From the NCBI GenBank assembly GCA_902781095.1, contig CACZHW010000001.1, forward strand, positions 1 through 64,000: 64,000 nt of DNA, given 5' to 3'. The notes beneath the pieces were generated by a model. The model was not told the DNA's origin. It did not search any database and saw nothing but the letters and a program-made list of their open reading frames with translations. A program made the translations under genes and the position numbers. Source of the DNA: an uncultured Eubacteriales bacterium (lineage in GTDB: Bacteria; Bacillota; Clostridia; Christensenellales; Aristaeellaceae). Shown piece by piece: positions 42,342 through 49,558 of the stretch (position 1 is its first letter; the number at the start of each line of letters is the position of its first letter).

Positions 42342-44802
42342 GCCCCTCTCTCCTTTCCGTCTCCGGCTCCCGGCCGCCTTCTTTTCCCCTGTAGACGAAG
42401 CCCAGCATCGTGATGTCGTCGAACTGGTCCTCTCCGGCGGCGAAGCGTTCCACGTCCTGCCGGATCGCGGGCAGCACCTCGTCGACCGGCCAGTCCCTGA
42501 CCTCGTCCAGCATCTTCAGCATGCGGTCTGTCCCGTACTGCTCCTTTTCCGGGTTGATCGACTCCGGCACGCCGTCCGTATAGACGAACAGGCAGTCGCC
42601 CGGGTTCAGGCGGATCTCATACTCGTGCGTGCGCATGTTCTCCATCGCCGCCAGCACGAGAGAGTGCTGGTCCTTCAGCAGCTCGTACGCCCCGCCGGCG
42701 CGGCGGATCGCCGGATACTCGTGACCTGCGTTCGCGCAGCACATCACGCCGCTTGCGAGGTCGATGATGCCGATCCACGCGGTGACGAACATCTCGGCGT
42801 CGTTTCCCTCGCACAGCTCGTTGTTCACCCGGTAGAAGATCTCCGCCGGGGAGCTGCCCGACTCCGCGAGGCTGCGGATGGCGGTCTTGCTGCGCATCAT
42901 AAAGAGCGCGGCCGGGATCCCTTTTCCGGAAACGTCCGCGATGACCAGCGCCATCCGGTCCTCTCCGACGTAGAAGAAATCGTAGAAGTCGCCGCCGACC
43001 TCCTTCGCCGGATCCATCAGCGCGTAGATCTCAAACTCCCCGCGCGGGAAGGAGAAATCCCTCGGCAGCGCGGAAGCCTGGATGGTCCGGGCCAGCTCCA
43101 GCTCCTGCTCGATGCGCTTCTGCGCCGCCGCGATATAGCCCTTGAGGGCGTGAACCGTGACGTTGATGTCGCGGGAGAGCAGCACGAACTCCGTCGAGTC
43201 GTTTACGGAAACCACCTCGTTCAGGTCCCCGTTCGTGATTCTGGCCAGCGACGCGTTGATCTTCGTGAGGTTTTTGACCACGATGCGCTGCACCAGAAAG
43301 GCAATCAGCATGTACACCGCCGTAAAGACCATGATATCCTCAAAGGCGGCTTCATAGATCTGCATGTCCCGGTTCAGGTAGATTTCCTGCGTCGGCAGCA
43401 TGGTCAGCAGGTACAGGTTGGTCTCCAGCCTGTCGATCCGGCAGACGTTGCCCTCCCCGAAGGCGTTTGCGGTGAAGGTGCTCTCCACCGGCTTTTTCTC
43501 GATGTGCCCGCGGACGGCCTCCGGCAGCGCCTCACCGATGTGATCGCCAAGCAGGATGCGCCCGCTGCCCATGACCAGGTCGTAGGTGCCGGACTCGCCC
43601 ACGTTGTAAACAGACAGCGCGGCTTCGATCTCCTGCATGACCGAGGCCGAGAACCGGCCCATGTCCATCACCACGCGGACCTGTCCCTCGCCGCACCGGA
43701 CGCTGATGGCGACCCGGTTCGACTCCAGCTTGAGCAGCGTCTCCGCCGCGCCGCCGGGCGGCGTCGCGGCGATCGCCTCCAGCGCCGGGCGGTTCTTCTC
43801 CACGTCTTCGCTCTGCACAGCGGCGAGGATTTCGCCGCTCCCGGAGACGCACTGCACGGCCTCCATGCCGTTCACCGTGCGCAAATCCTCCAGGAAGCCT
43901 TCGTCCGCGGCCTCGACGCCGCCCCGGCTCCGCACGGCATTGGCGATCGTCCGGGCGCTGGTCATCGCCTGTGCCTCCGCGCGCGCATCCATGCCCATCT
44001 GGGAGCTGCGCAGCCGGGAATACGTGGTGCGCAGGCCCGTCGCGCTGGAAGACAGGGTTTTATTCGCGTTCTGTACCGCCGTACTGGTCTGCAGCAGGTA
44101 GCTCAGCAGGAAATTGACGAGGAAGACCGCCATCATCACCACGAACAGCCCGCGCTGAAAGCGTACGGAGACGGAGACGTCCTCCCTGCGCGTCACGCGG
44201 AAAGGGTTCCTCCACTCGTGCGAGAGGACCTGCAGCAGTGCGGCGCATGCAGCCAGTCCGAGCGCCGTGAAGAAGATCATCGGCACGGAGCAGTTTCTCA
44301 CCACGTAGAAGGCCATGCGCATGTCGCTGCGGTGGGTGATGAAGATGGCGTACATGTGGAAGATTTCCATCATGGCCCCGGTAAAGAAAGCCGCCACCGC
44401 CGCCGGTTTTTTGCCGCCGAAGGCCCTGACGTGGAGAAACGCGGACAGCAGTCCCGCCAGGCACGTGGAGACGCTGCACGCGATGCGCGTGTAGGCGCCG
44501 ATTCCCCAGTACGTCCCCGCGATGTAGCGTTCGGCACCGCCGATGAGACCCGAAAGGATGCCCGACAGCGGGCTGAAGAACAGCCCCGCCGCCAGCGGGC
44601 CCATATCGCGGACGTTGAGCAGCATGTGCCCGTAATCCACGCCGAAGTGCGTGGAGAGGACGCAGAGCAGGCCGTAAACGATCCCGATGGCCACCCGGGC
44701 CGCCAGGCCGGGCTTTCTCCCCCGCAGAAGCGTCCAGATCAGCACCGTGACCAGCACGTACAGCGCCGTCATCCCCGTCATTTTGAGCATCATCAAATAC
44801 AT
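42310..44802 (-). CDS. Membrane SpoIIE/PP2C serine phosphatase with sensor region
   Basis: An 830-residue integral membrane protein. Residues 1-190 resemble a 5TMR-LYT-type membrane sensor (HFGVDYGHMLLNVRDMGPLAAGLFFSPLSGILSGLIGGAER). A helix near 215-240 leads to an extracytoplasmic sensing domain of about 250 residues and a second helix near 495-515. HAMP-like and coiled-coil segments join to the PP2C domain at about 595-805, with GGDFYDFF, ADVSGKGIPAAL, CANAGHEYP, YTDGVPES and DDITML metal-site motifs. It should dephosphorylate the STAS proteins in response to an outside signal. Confidence 0.93.
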   Translation of the reverse strand: MYLMMLKMTGMTALYVLVTVLIWTLLRGRKPGLAARVAIGIVYGLLCVLSTHFGVDYGHMLLNVRDMGPLAAGLFFSPLSGILSGLIGGAERYIAGTYWGIGAYTRIACSVSTCLAGLLSAFLHVRAFGGKKPAAVAAFFTGAMMEIFHMYAIFITHRSDMRMAFYVVRNCSVPMIFFTALGLAACAALLQVLSHEWRNPFRVTRREDVSVSVRFQRGLFVVMMAVFLVNFLLSYLLQTSTAVQNANKTLSSSATGLRTTYSRLRSSQMGMDARAEAQAMTSARTIANAVRSRGGVEAADEGFLEDLRTVNGMEAVQCVSGSGEILAAVQSEDVEKNRPALEAIAATPPGGAAETLLKLESNRVAISVRCGEGQVRVVMDMGRFSASVMQEIEAALSVYNVGESGTYDLVMGSGRILLGDHIGEALPEAVRGHIEKKPVESTFTANAFGEGNVCRIDRLETNLYLLTMLPTQEIYLNRDMQIYEAAFEDIMVFTAVYMLIAFLVQRIVVKNLTKINASLARITNGDLNEVVSVNDSTEFVLLSRDINVTVHALKGYIAAAQKRIEQELELARTIQASALPRDFSFPRGEFEIYALMDPAKEVGGDFYDFFYVGEDRMALVIADVSGKGIPAALFMMRSKTAIRSLAESGSSPAEIFYRVNNELCEGNDAEMFVTAWIGIIDLASGVMCCANAGHEYPAIRRAGGAYELLKDQHSLVLAAMENMRTHEYEIRLNPGDCLFVYTDGVPESINPEKEQYGTDRMLKMLDEVRDWPVDEVLPAIRQDVERFAAGEDQFDDITMLGFVYRGKEGGREPETERREGHEAADTGSEA

Positions 44803-44847
44803 GTCATCTCTCCCAGACGGCTGTCAAGCCGGAATCATCCCCATCCT

Positions 44848-45954
44848 TCAGATCCTGCCCGGGTCCTTCTCCCGGTACAGCTCCAGCATCTGGCGGATGC
44901 GCCCCGCCGGCCGGGTCAGTTCCTGTATCGCGTCGCCGCGGTTCATCGTGTCGATCAGCGCCGCGATATAGCGGTTCATGCTGACGCTGCAGTAATACGG
45001 CCTTTGGAGCAGCTCCGGGCGCTGATAGACGAGATTGGTGGTAAACACGCGGTCGAACGTGCCTTCGGCGTAGGCCTTGTCAAACGGCTCCAGCCCGCCC
45101 GAGAACAGCCCGAAGGTTGAAAACAGGAAGACGCGCGCCGCGCCGCGGTTCTTTAGCTGCCGCGCCACGTCCAGGATGCTGCCGCCGGAGGCGATCATGT
45201 CGTCCACGACGATCGCGTCTTTCCCTTCCACCTCTCCCCCGCAGAAGTCGTGGGAGAGGATGGGGTTGGTTCCGTCGACGATCCGGGTGTAGTCCCGCCG
45301 CTTATAGAACATGCCGATGTTGACGCCGAAGAGCGTCGCCATGAAGACCACGCGCTCCGTCGCGCCCTCGTCCGGCGCGACGAACAGCAGATGCCCGCCG
45401 TCAATCGTCAGGTCCTCGTATTCCGTCAGCAGCGCCTGCGTGAACTGCAGCGCGGGTGAGATGTTCTCCAGCCCGGTCAGGGGGACGACGTTCTGCATCC
45501 GCGGGTCGTGCGCGTCGAAGGTGACGATGCTGTGCACGCCCATGTTTTCCAGTTCCCGCAGCATCACCGCGCAGTCCAGCGATTCGCGCCCCGTCTTGCG
45601 GTGCTGGCGCCCCTCGTAGAGGAACGGCATCACCACGGTAATGCGCTCCGCCTTCCCGTTGCACGCGGCGATGACGCGCTTCAGGTCCTGGTAATGGTCG
45701 TCCGGCGACATGCGGTTGACCCCGCCGTTCATCTTGTAGGTCAGCGAGGAGTTGCACACGTCCACCAGGATATAGAGGTCCCGGTCGCGGACGGACTCCC
45801 GGAGGATGCCCTTCGCTTCTCCACTCGCGAAGCGCGGACACTCCGCTTCGATGAGAAAGTGTTCCCCGCTGCGCCACTCCGAAAGGATGCTGTCGACCCG
45901 CTCGCCGATGCGCTTTGCGGATTCGAGGGTGATGAGTCCCAGTTTGCCGGGCAT
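44848..45954 (-). CDS. Divergent ribose-phosphate pyrophosphokinase
   Basis: A 368-residue PRPP synthetase paralogue, about 50 residues longer than usual. The flexible-loop region is MPFLYEGRQHRKTGRESLDC near residue 110, FDAHDPRMQN holds the metal-binding DxH motif, and the PRPP-binding signature appears as AIVVDDMIASGGS near residue 246. The N-terminal half is divergent (FASGEAKGILRESVRDRDLYILVDVCN). It converts ribose-5-phosphate and ATP to PRPP if active. Its place inside a partner-switching and export cluster is unexpected. A terminator lies between it and the upstream gene. Confidence 0.85.
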   Translation of the reverse strand: MPGKLGLITLESAKRIGERVDSILSEWRSGEHFLIEAECPRFASGEAKGILRESVRDRDLYILVDVCNSSLTYKMNGGVNRMSPDDHYQDLKRVIAACNGKAERITVVMPFLYEGRQHRKTGRESLDCAVMLRELENMGVHSIVTFDAHDPRMQNVVPLTGLENISPALQFTQALLTEYEDLTIDGGHLLFVAPDEGATERVVFMATLFGVNIGMFYKRRDYTRIVDGTNPILSHDFCGGEVEGKDAIVVDDMIASGGSILDVARQLKNRGAARVFLFSTFGLFSGGLEPFDKAYAEGTFDRVFTTNLVYQRPELLQRPYYCSVSMNRYIAALIDTMNRGDAIQELTRPAGRIRQMLELYREKDPGRI

Positions 45955-46000
45955 ATCCGTCCTCCTGTCTTTTCCGGCCCGCAGGGGGCTTCAGGCGAAT

Positions 46001-46031
46001 AAAAAGTCACCGCAGGCGAAAGAGCCCGCGG
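46001..46031 (-). terminator. Terminator between the degenerate GHKL-like gene and the PRPP synthetase gene
   Basis: Eight-base arms (46010-46017 with 46024-46031, one G-U pair) around a 6-base loop, followed on the minus strand by TTTTTATT after three bases. It separates the LysM/STAS part from the downstream kinase/phosphatase part of the locus. Confidence 0.7.
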
Positions 46032-46041
46032 CAACCGCTTG

Positions 46042-46641
46042 TTACTGAACCAGCAGATTCTTGTAAAGGATCAGCTCCACCGTCCTGCCGCTGATGCTGA
46101 CCTTGACATCGTCAGCCACGTGCGCGACGACGGATTTCTCAAGCTCATCCCAGGTCTCCTCCGCCTTTTCGGAGTTGCGCCGGACCCTGTCCAGGTTCTC
46201 GCGGAACTGCGAAAGCGACCAGTCGAAGACATTGCCGATTGCCGAGGAATCGTACGGCATCACCGTAGCGGACAGCGCGGCGACGTCCGCGTCCGCCCCG
46301 CGGTCGAACAGATCGCGGAGCCGGCCCATCAGCCCCCTGGCTGCCTTGTTTTTGCCGTCGCTGGAAGCCGCGAGCAGCGCCTCGCGCTTTTCGCTGTCCA
46401 TCGTCGTCTCCGTCTTCAGGTGCAGCATGCACACGCCGCTCTCCACCTCAATCCAGAAGTCGCCGTAGCGCTCTCCCGTGAGGCCGTGCATCATGCCCAT
46501 CATCTCTTCGGTCAGCAGCCGCAGGTGCAGCGCCGTCTTCGGCGGAAGGCGCCAGTAGGCGGCGACGCGTGCGGTAAGGTCGAGCGCTTTCTCGATTTTG
46601 CTGCCATCGTTCGAAACGAGAATGACATCCGATTGCATCAC
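46042..46641 (-). CDS. Degenerate GHKL-like protein of the partner-switching cluster
   Basis: A 199-residue soluble protein. Its first part (ALDLTARVAAYWRLPPKTALHLRLLTEEMMGMMHGLTG, then FWIEVESGVCMLHLKTET) follows the pattern of RsbW-like GHKL kinases through the N-box helix, but the expected Asn is missing and no G1 or G2 box is visible. The C-terminal 80 residues (DWSLSQFRENLDRVRRNSEKAEETWDELEKSV) are helical and end in a beta hairpin. It may be a non-catalytic sequestering partner for the STAS proteins. It lies 11 bases after the broken STAS gene. Confidence 0.65.
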   Translation of the reverse strand: MMQSDVILVSNDGSKIEKALDLTARVAAYWRLPPKTALHLRLLTEEMMGMMHGLTGERYGDFWIEVESGVCMLHLKTETTMDSEKREALLAASSDGKNKAARGLMGRLRDLFDRGADADVAALSATVMPYDSSAIGNVFDWSLSQFRENLDRVRRNSEKAEETWDELEKSVVAHVADDVKVSISGRTVELILYKNLLVQ

Positions 46642-46652
46642 CCGCGTCCTCC

Positions 46653-46949
46653 TTATTCAATGGTCAGCACGTCGGAAAAGCCGGTGACGTCAAAGACTTC
46701 CTGCACGATTTCGTTGACGCCCGTCACCTTCATGCCGCCCTTGCGGCTCATGGCCTTGTGCGCAGCCAGCAGCACGCGCAGCCCGGCGGACGAGATGTAA
46801 TCCAGTTTGGAAAAATCCAGGGTCAGCGTCTCGGCGCCCGGCATCTCCCGCCCCAGCTCTGCTTCCAGTTCGGGGGCGGTCAGGGTGTCCAGCCGTCCCT
46901 CGACGGCCAGCTTCAGGTCTTTTCAGTTCTGTTCTTTTTGAATGGTCAT
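46653..46949 (-). pseudogene. STAS-domain protein gene interrupted by TGA at codon 9
   Basis: The reading frame from the ATG at 46949 (with GAGGAG upstream) has exactly 99 codons, like the intact STAS paralogue at 41499-41795. It encodes a complete STAS domain (LAVEGRLDTLTAPELE, LDFSKLDYISSAGLRVLLAAHK) except that codon 9 is TGA (46923-46925). Only an internal ATG giving 63 residues remains, and that would lack the first strands. TGA is a normal stop in neighbouring genes, so recoding is unlikely. Either a fresh nonsense mutation, an assembly error, or a start downstream of codon 9 at a non-ATG codon explains it. Confidence 0.75.
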
Positions 46950-46994
46950 GCTCTTAAACTCCTCTTTTAGGCGTTTTGCCGAAAGCACGCGTCC

Positions 46995-47213
46995 TTATCC
47001 GACGCGGATCTTCCATCCCGCCTGAATAAAATCGGGATCCGTGATCTTGCTGTTCCAGCTCATCAGCCGGACCCGCGTCACGCCGAAACGGTTCGCGATC
47101 TTGGTGAGAGTATCGCCCTTCTGAACGACGTAGTACTTGGCCTTTCCGCCGTCCACGTCCTCCAGGATCTCGTCGTTCAATTCAACCGCGTTGACAATCT
47201 TTTCCTCAGACAT
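46995..47213 (-). CDS. Double-glycine-leader LysM miniprotein, candidate exporter substrate
   Basis: A 72-residue protein. Residues 1-23 form a leader with the double-glycine pattern: Leu at -12 and -7, Val at -4 and Gly-Gly at -2/-1 (ELNDEILEDVDGG). It is acidic and has no membrane segment, so it is not a Sec signal. Residues 24-72 are a single LysM domain (YYVVQKGDTLTKIANRFGV, then a WNSKITDPDFIQAGWKIRV end), the fold that binds N-acetylglucosamine polymers such as peptidoglycan. The ATG at 47213 follows AAAGGAGGAAGACAG. It has its own extended -10 promoter and lies just downstream of a C39-peptidase ABC exporter operon. Cleavage after Gly23 would release a 49-residue LysM protein. Confidence 0.85.
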   Translation of the reverse strand: MSEEKIVNAVELNDEILEDVDGGKAKYYVVQKGDTLTKIANRFGVTRVRLMSWNSKITDPDFIQAGWKIRVG

Positions 47214-47284
47214 TCTGTCTTCCTCCTTTTGCATATGGAATCCGGAACCCAAGTATCGCCGGCTGTTTGCTGCCGTACGGATGA

Positions 47285-47290
47285 ATTATA
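47285..47290 (-). promoter_or_regulatory. Extended -10 promoter of the LysM miniprotein gene
   Basis: The minus strand reads TGTGTTATAAT, with a TAGTCA hexamer 17 bases upstream as a weak -35. It lies 72 bases before the LysM start, in the gap after the ABC gene, so the LysM gene can be expressed separately and at a higher level than the exporter. Confidence 0.65.
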
Positions 47291-47338
47291 ACACAGAAAA
47301 CGCCGTTTGACTACAGCGGGCCGCACCCGGGCCAAGAT

Positions 47339-49546
47339 TTAACATTCCGCCGCCGCGTCTTTCGGGTCCGCGTCCAGGCGCTGGCGCGCCACCAGCTGCG
47401 CGAAGAGCCCTTTTTGTGCCAGCAGCTCTTCATACGTCCCGCTTTCCGCGATCCTACCCCCGTCCAGAACCAGAATCCGGTCGCAGCGGCGGATGGTGGA
47501 GAGCCGGTGCGCGATGACGATCCGCGTGCAGTGCAGGCTGTCCAGCGCCTCGGCGACCTTTCTCTGCGTCACGTTGTCCAGCGCGGAGGTCGCCTCGTCG
47601 AGGATGAGGATCTTCGGTTTCGGCGCGAGCGCCCGGGCGATCATCAGCCGCTGGCGCTGGCCGCCCGAGATGCCGCCTTCTCCCTCGCTGAGCTCCGTCT
47701 GCATGCCCATGGGCATCTCGCGGATGTCCTCCGCCACGCAGGCCATCTCGGCCGCCTCCCACGCCTCCTCCGGCGTCATCTGCGGCGCGGAGAGGCTGAT
47801 GTTGTCGAAGATGTCCCCTTCAAACAGCCCGCTCTCCTGCGTCACCGTGCCGATCTGCGCCCGCAGCGAGCGCAAATCCAGCCCGGACAGGTCCCTCCCG
47901 TCGTAGTACACCGCTCCCTTCTCCGGTTTTTCAAACCCCAGCAGTAGGCGGACCAGCGTGCTCTTTCCGCACCCCGTCCGGCCCACCACGGCGACGTATT
48001 CGCCGGAGCGGATTTTGAGGTTCAGTCCATTAAGGACGCAGGGCATCTGCGGATCGTACCGGAAGGTGACGTTCGAAAGCTCGATGCTGCCCGAGAGGGA
48101 GACGACGCTCTCCCGGCCGGAGCCGGTCTCCGGTTCCGCTTCCAGCAGCGGCCTGGCCATCTCCAGAATCGGGCGGATTTCCGCCGCGGAGAGGGCGATT
48201 TCCGACAGCTGCCCGAAGGCGCCCATCACGACGCCGAAAGCCGCGGCAAAGGCGATGTATTCCGAGGGCGTGACCCCCGTCTTCACCGCCGCAACATACA
48301 GGAGCAGCGTCCCCGCCAGCGAAACCGCCGCGTTCAGCGCCGGGTTGATCCTGAGAAACACCGGCGGCCTGTACAGGCAGGACGCGCTCCTTGAATAGCG
48401 CTCCGCCCACCTGGCAAAGGCCCGTTTCTCCGCGCCTGACAGCCGGATCTTGCGGATGCCGCTGATCAGCGCGTAGGAAAGGCCGTTTTCCTTTGCGGCC
48501 GCCTCCATATACCGCGCAGAGACCTTTGCCTGCGCCTTCGCCGTCGCCGCCGTCAGGGCCACCGTCGCGGCGATGACGGCAAGGGCCGGCAGCGTCAGCC
48601 CCGGCGCAAAACGGAAGATCTCCCCCATGTAGAGAAGGGAGGCCACGGAGGTCAGCCCTGCGGAAAACACGCTGCCCACCAGCAGCTGGCAAAGCGAACT
48701 GACGCTCTCGCTGCGGCTGGACAGCTCGCCGGCCCCGTACTGCCGGAAGAAGGCGGGCGGCAGGTTCATCATGCGCATCATCACCGCGGCTTCCACGCCC
48801 AGCGACGTCTTCATCTCCAGCCGCCGGCTCATGAGCTCCCGCGCCGCCGTCAGCATCTGCCCGCTCAGGTGCGTGCACACAAGAAAGCCCGCGGTAGCCA
48901 GCAGCAGCGGGATCTGCCCGCTTTCCCGCACGAAACCGGTCGTGATCCCGGCAAGGCGCGGCACAAGCTTGCCCGTCAGCGCGACGAGCAGCGTCAGCGC
49001 GGCGAACAGGAGAAGATCCCAGGCGCTGAGGCATTTTCGCAGATAGTCGATCAAATCCGCCGTATGGAGCCGTCCCTCCGGCAGCGGCCGGTAGAAGCAG
49101 ACGGCCTCCTCCTGCAGGGTGTCCGCCGCCTTGCGGTTCACATGCGTCCGCCGGTCGCCGTCCCCACGGAGCGTGTAGCCGCCAAAGGCCCCGGGGATCA
49201 GCGCCACCGGCGCGCCGTCCGCCTTCCGGAAGGCGATCATGGGGCCGACGGCGTCCCTGTACCAGCTGCCGCCAAGCCGCACGGGCCGGGTCATCATTCC
49301 GTGCGGGCGCAGGCAGTAGTCCAGCTGCTGCTGCCAGCCTGTCACCTCCGGCGGAATATCCCGGGTTTTGCAGCCGAAGTAGCGCAGAACCTCGTCAATC
49401 GCGGACTTCGACCGGGCGTGCACGTCCTTCATCTCCTCCGTTCTGCGCCCGTCCGTCACGACGGAAGCCATGCGCAGGAGGGATTCCTCAAAGCATTCCT
49501 GGTCGCTTTGCCGCCGGTGCCGCACCTGCTCGTCAAACCAGCCCAT
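47339..49546 (-). CDS. NHLM/NHLP-type bacteriocin export ABC transporter, permease/ATPase subunit
   Basis: A 735-residue half-transporter of the second kind found in NHLM bacteriocin systems. Residues 1-155 form an N-terminal domain without the catalytic Cys of C39 peptidases. Six membrane helices follow (about 175-460), with a TSLGVEAAVMMRMMNLPPAFFRQYGAGELSSR coupling region. The ATPase has Walker A GRTGCGKST, signature ISGGQRQR and Walker B ILILDEATSALD. It probably forms a heterodimer with the C39-bearing protein encoded 12 bases upstream. It ends 126 bases before the LysM gene. Confidence 0.9.
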   Translation of the reverse strand: MGWFDEQVRHRRQSDQECFEESLLRMASVVTDGRRTEEMKDVHARSKSAIDEVLRYFGCKTRDIPPEVTGWQQQLDYCLRPHGMMTRPVRLGGSWYRDAVGPMIAFRKADGAPVALIPGAFGGYTLRGDGDRRTHVNRKAADTLQEEAVCFYRPLPEGRLHTADLIDYLRKCLSAWDLLLFAALTLLVALTGKLVPRLAGITTGFVRESGQIPLLLATAGFLVCTHLSGQMLTAARELMSRRLEMKTSLGVEAAVMMRMMNLPPAFFRQYGAGELSSRSESVSSLCQLLVGSVFSAGLTSVASLLYMGEIFRFAPGLTLPALAVIAATVALTAATAKAQAKVSARYMEAAAKENGLSYALISGIRKIRLSGAEKRAFARWAERYSRSASCLYRPPVFLRINPALNAAVSLAGTLLLYVAAVKTGVTPSEYIAFAAAFGVVMGAFGQLSEIALSAAEIRPILEMARPLLEAEPETGSGRESVVSLSGSIELSNVTFRYDPQMPCVLNGLNLKIRSGEYVAVVGRTGCGKSTLVRLLLGFEKPEKGAVYYDGRDLSGLDLRSLRAQIGTVTQESGLFEGDIFDNISLSAPQMTPEEAWEAAEMACVAEDIREMPMGMQTELSEGEGGISGGQRQRLMIARALAPKPKILILDEATSALDNVTQRKVAEALDSLHCTRIVIAHRLSTIRRCDRILVLDGGRIAESGTYEELLAQKGLFAQLVARQRLDADPKDAAAEC

Positions 49547-49558
49547 CGTCCCGCCCCC

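Noticed and set aside
42199..45120. 973-residue plus-strand open frame
   Set aside because: Antisense to the SpoIIE phosphatase gene, which has clear PP2C motifs. The frame shows no motif and spans several gene ends.
46653..46949. Recoding of TGA as a sense codon in the second STAS gene
   Set aside because: TGA ends many intact genes in this window, for example pfp at 9226-9228, so a general reassignment is excluded, and no selenocysteine context was seen.
46995..47213. Nitrile-hydratase-like or Nif11-like leader peptide expected for NHLM exporters
   Set aside because: No precursor with such a long leader was found near the exporter. The only candidate has a short classical double-glycine leader, so it is reported as such.
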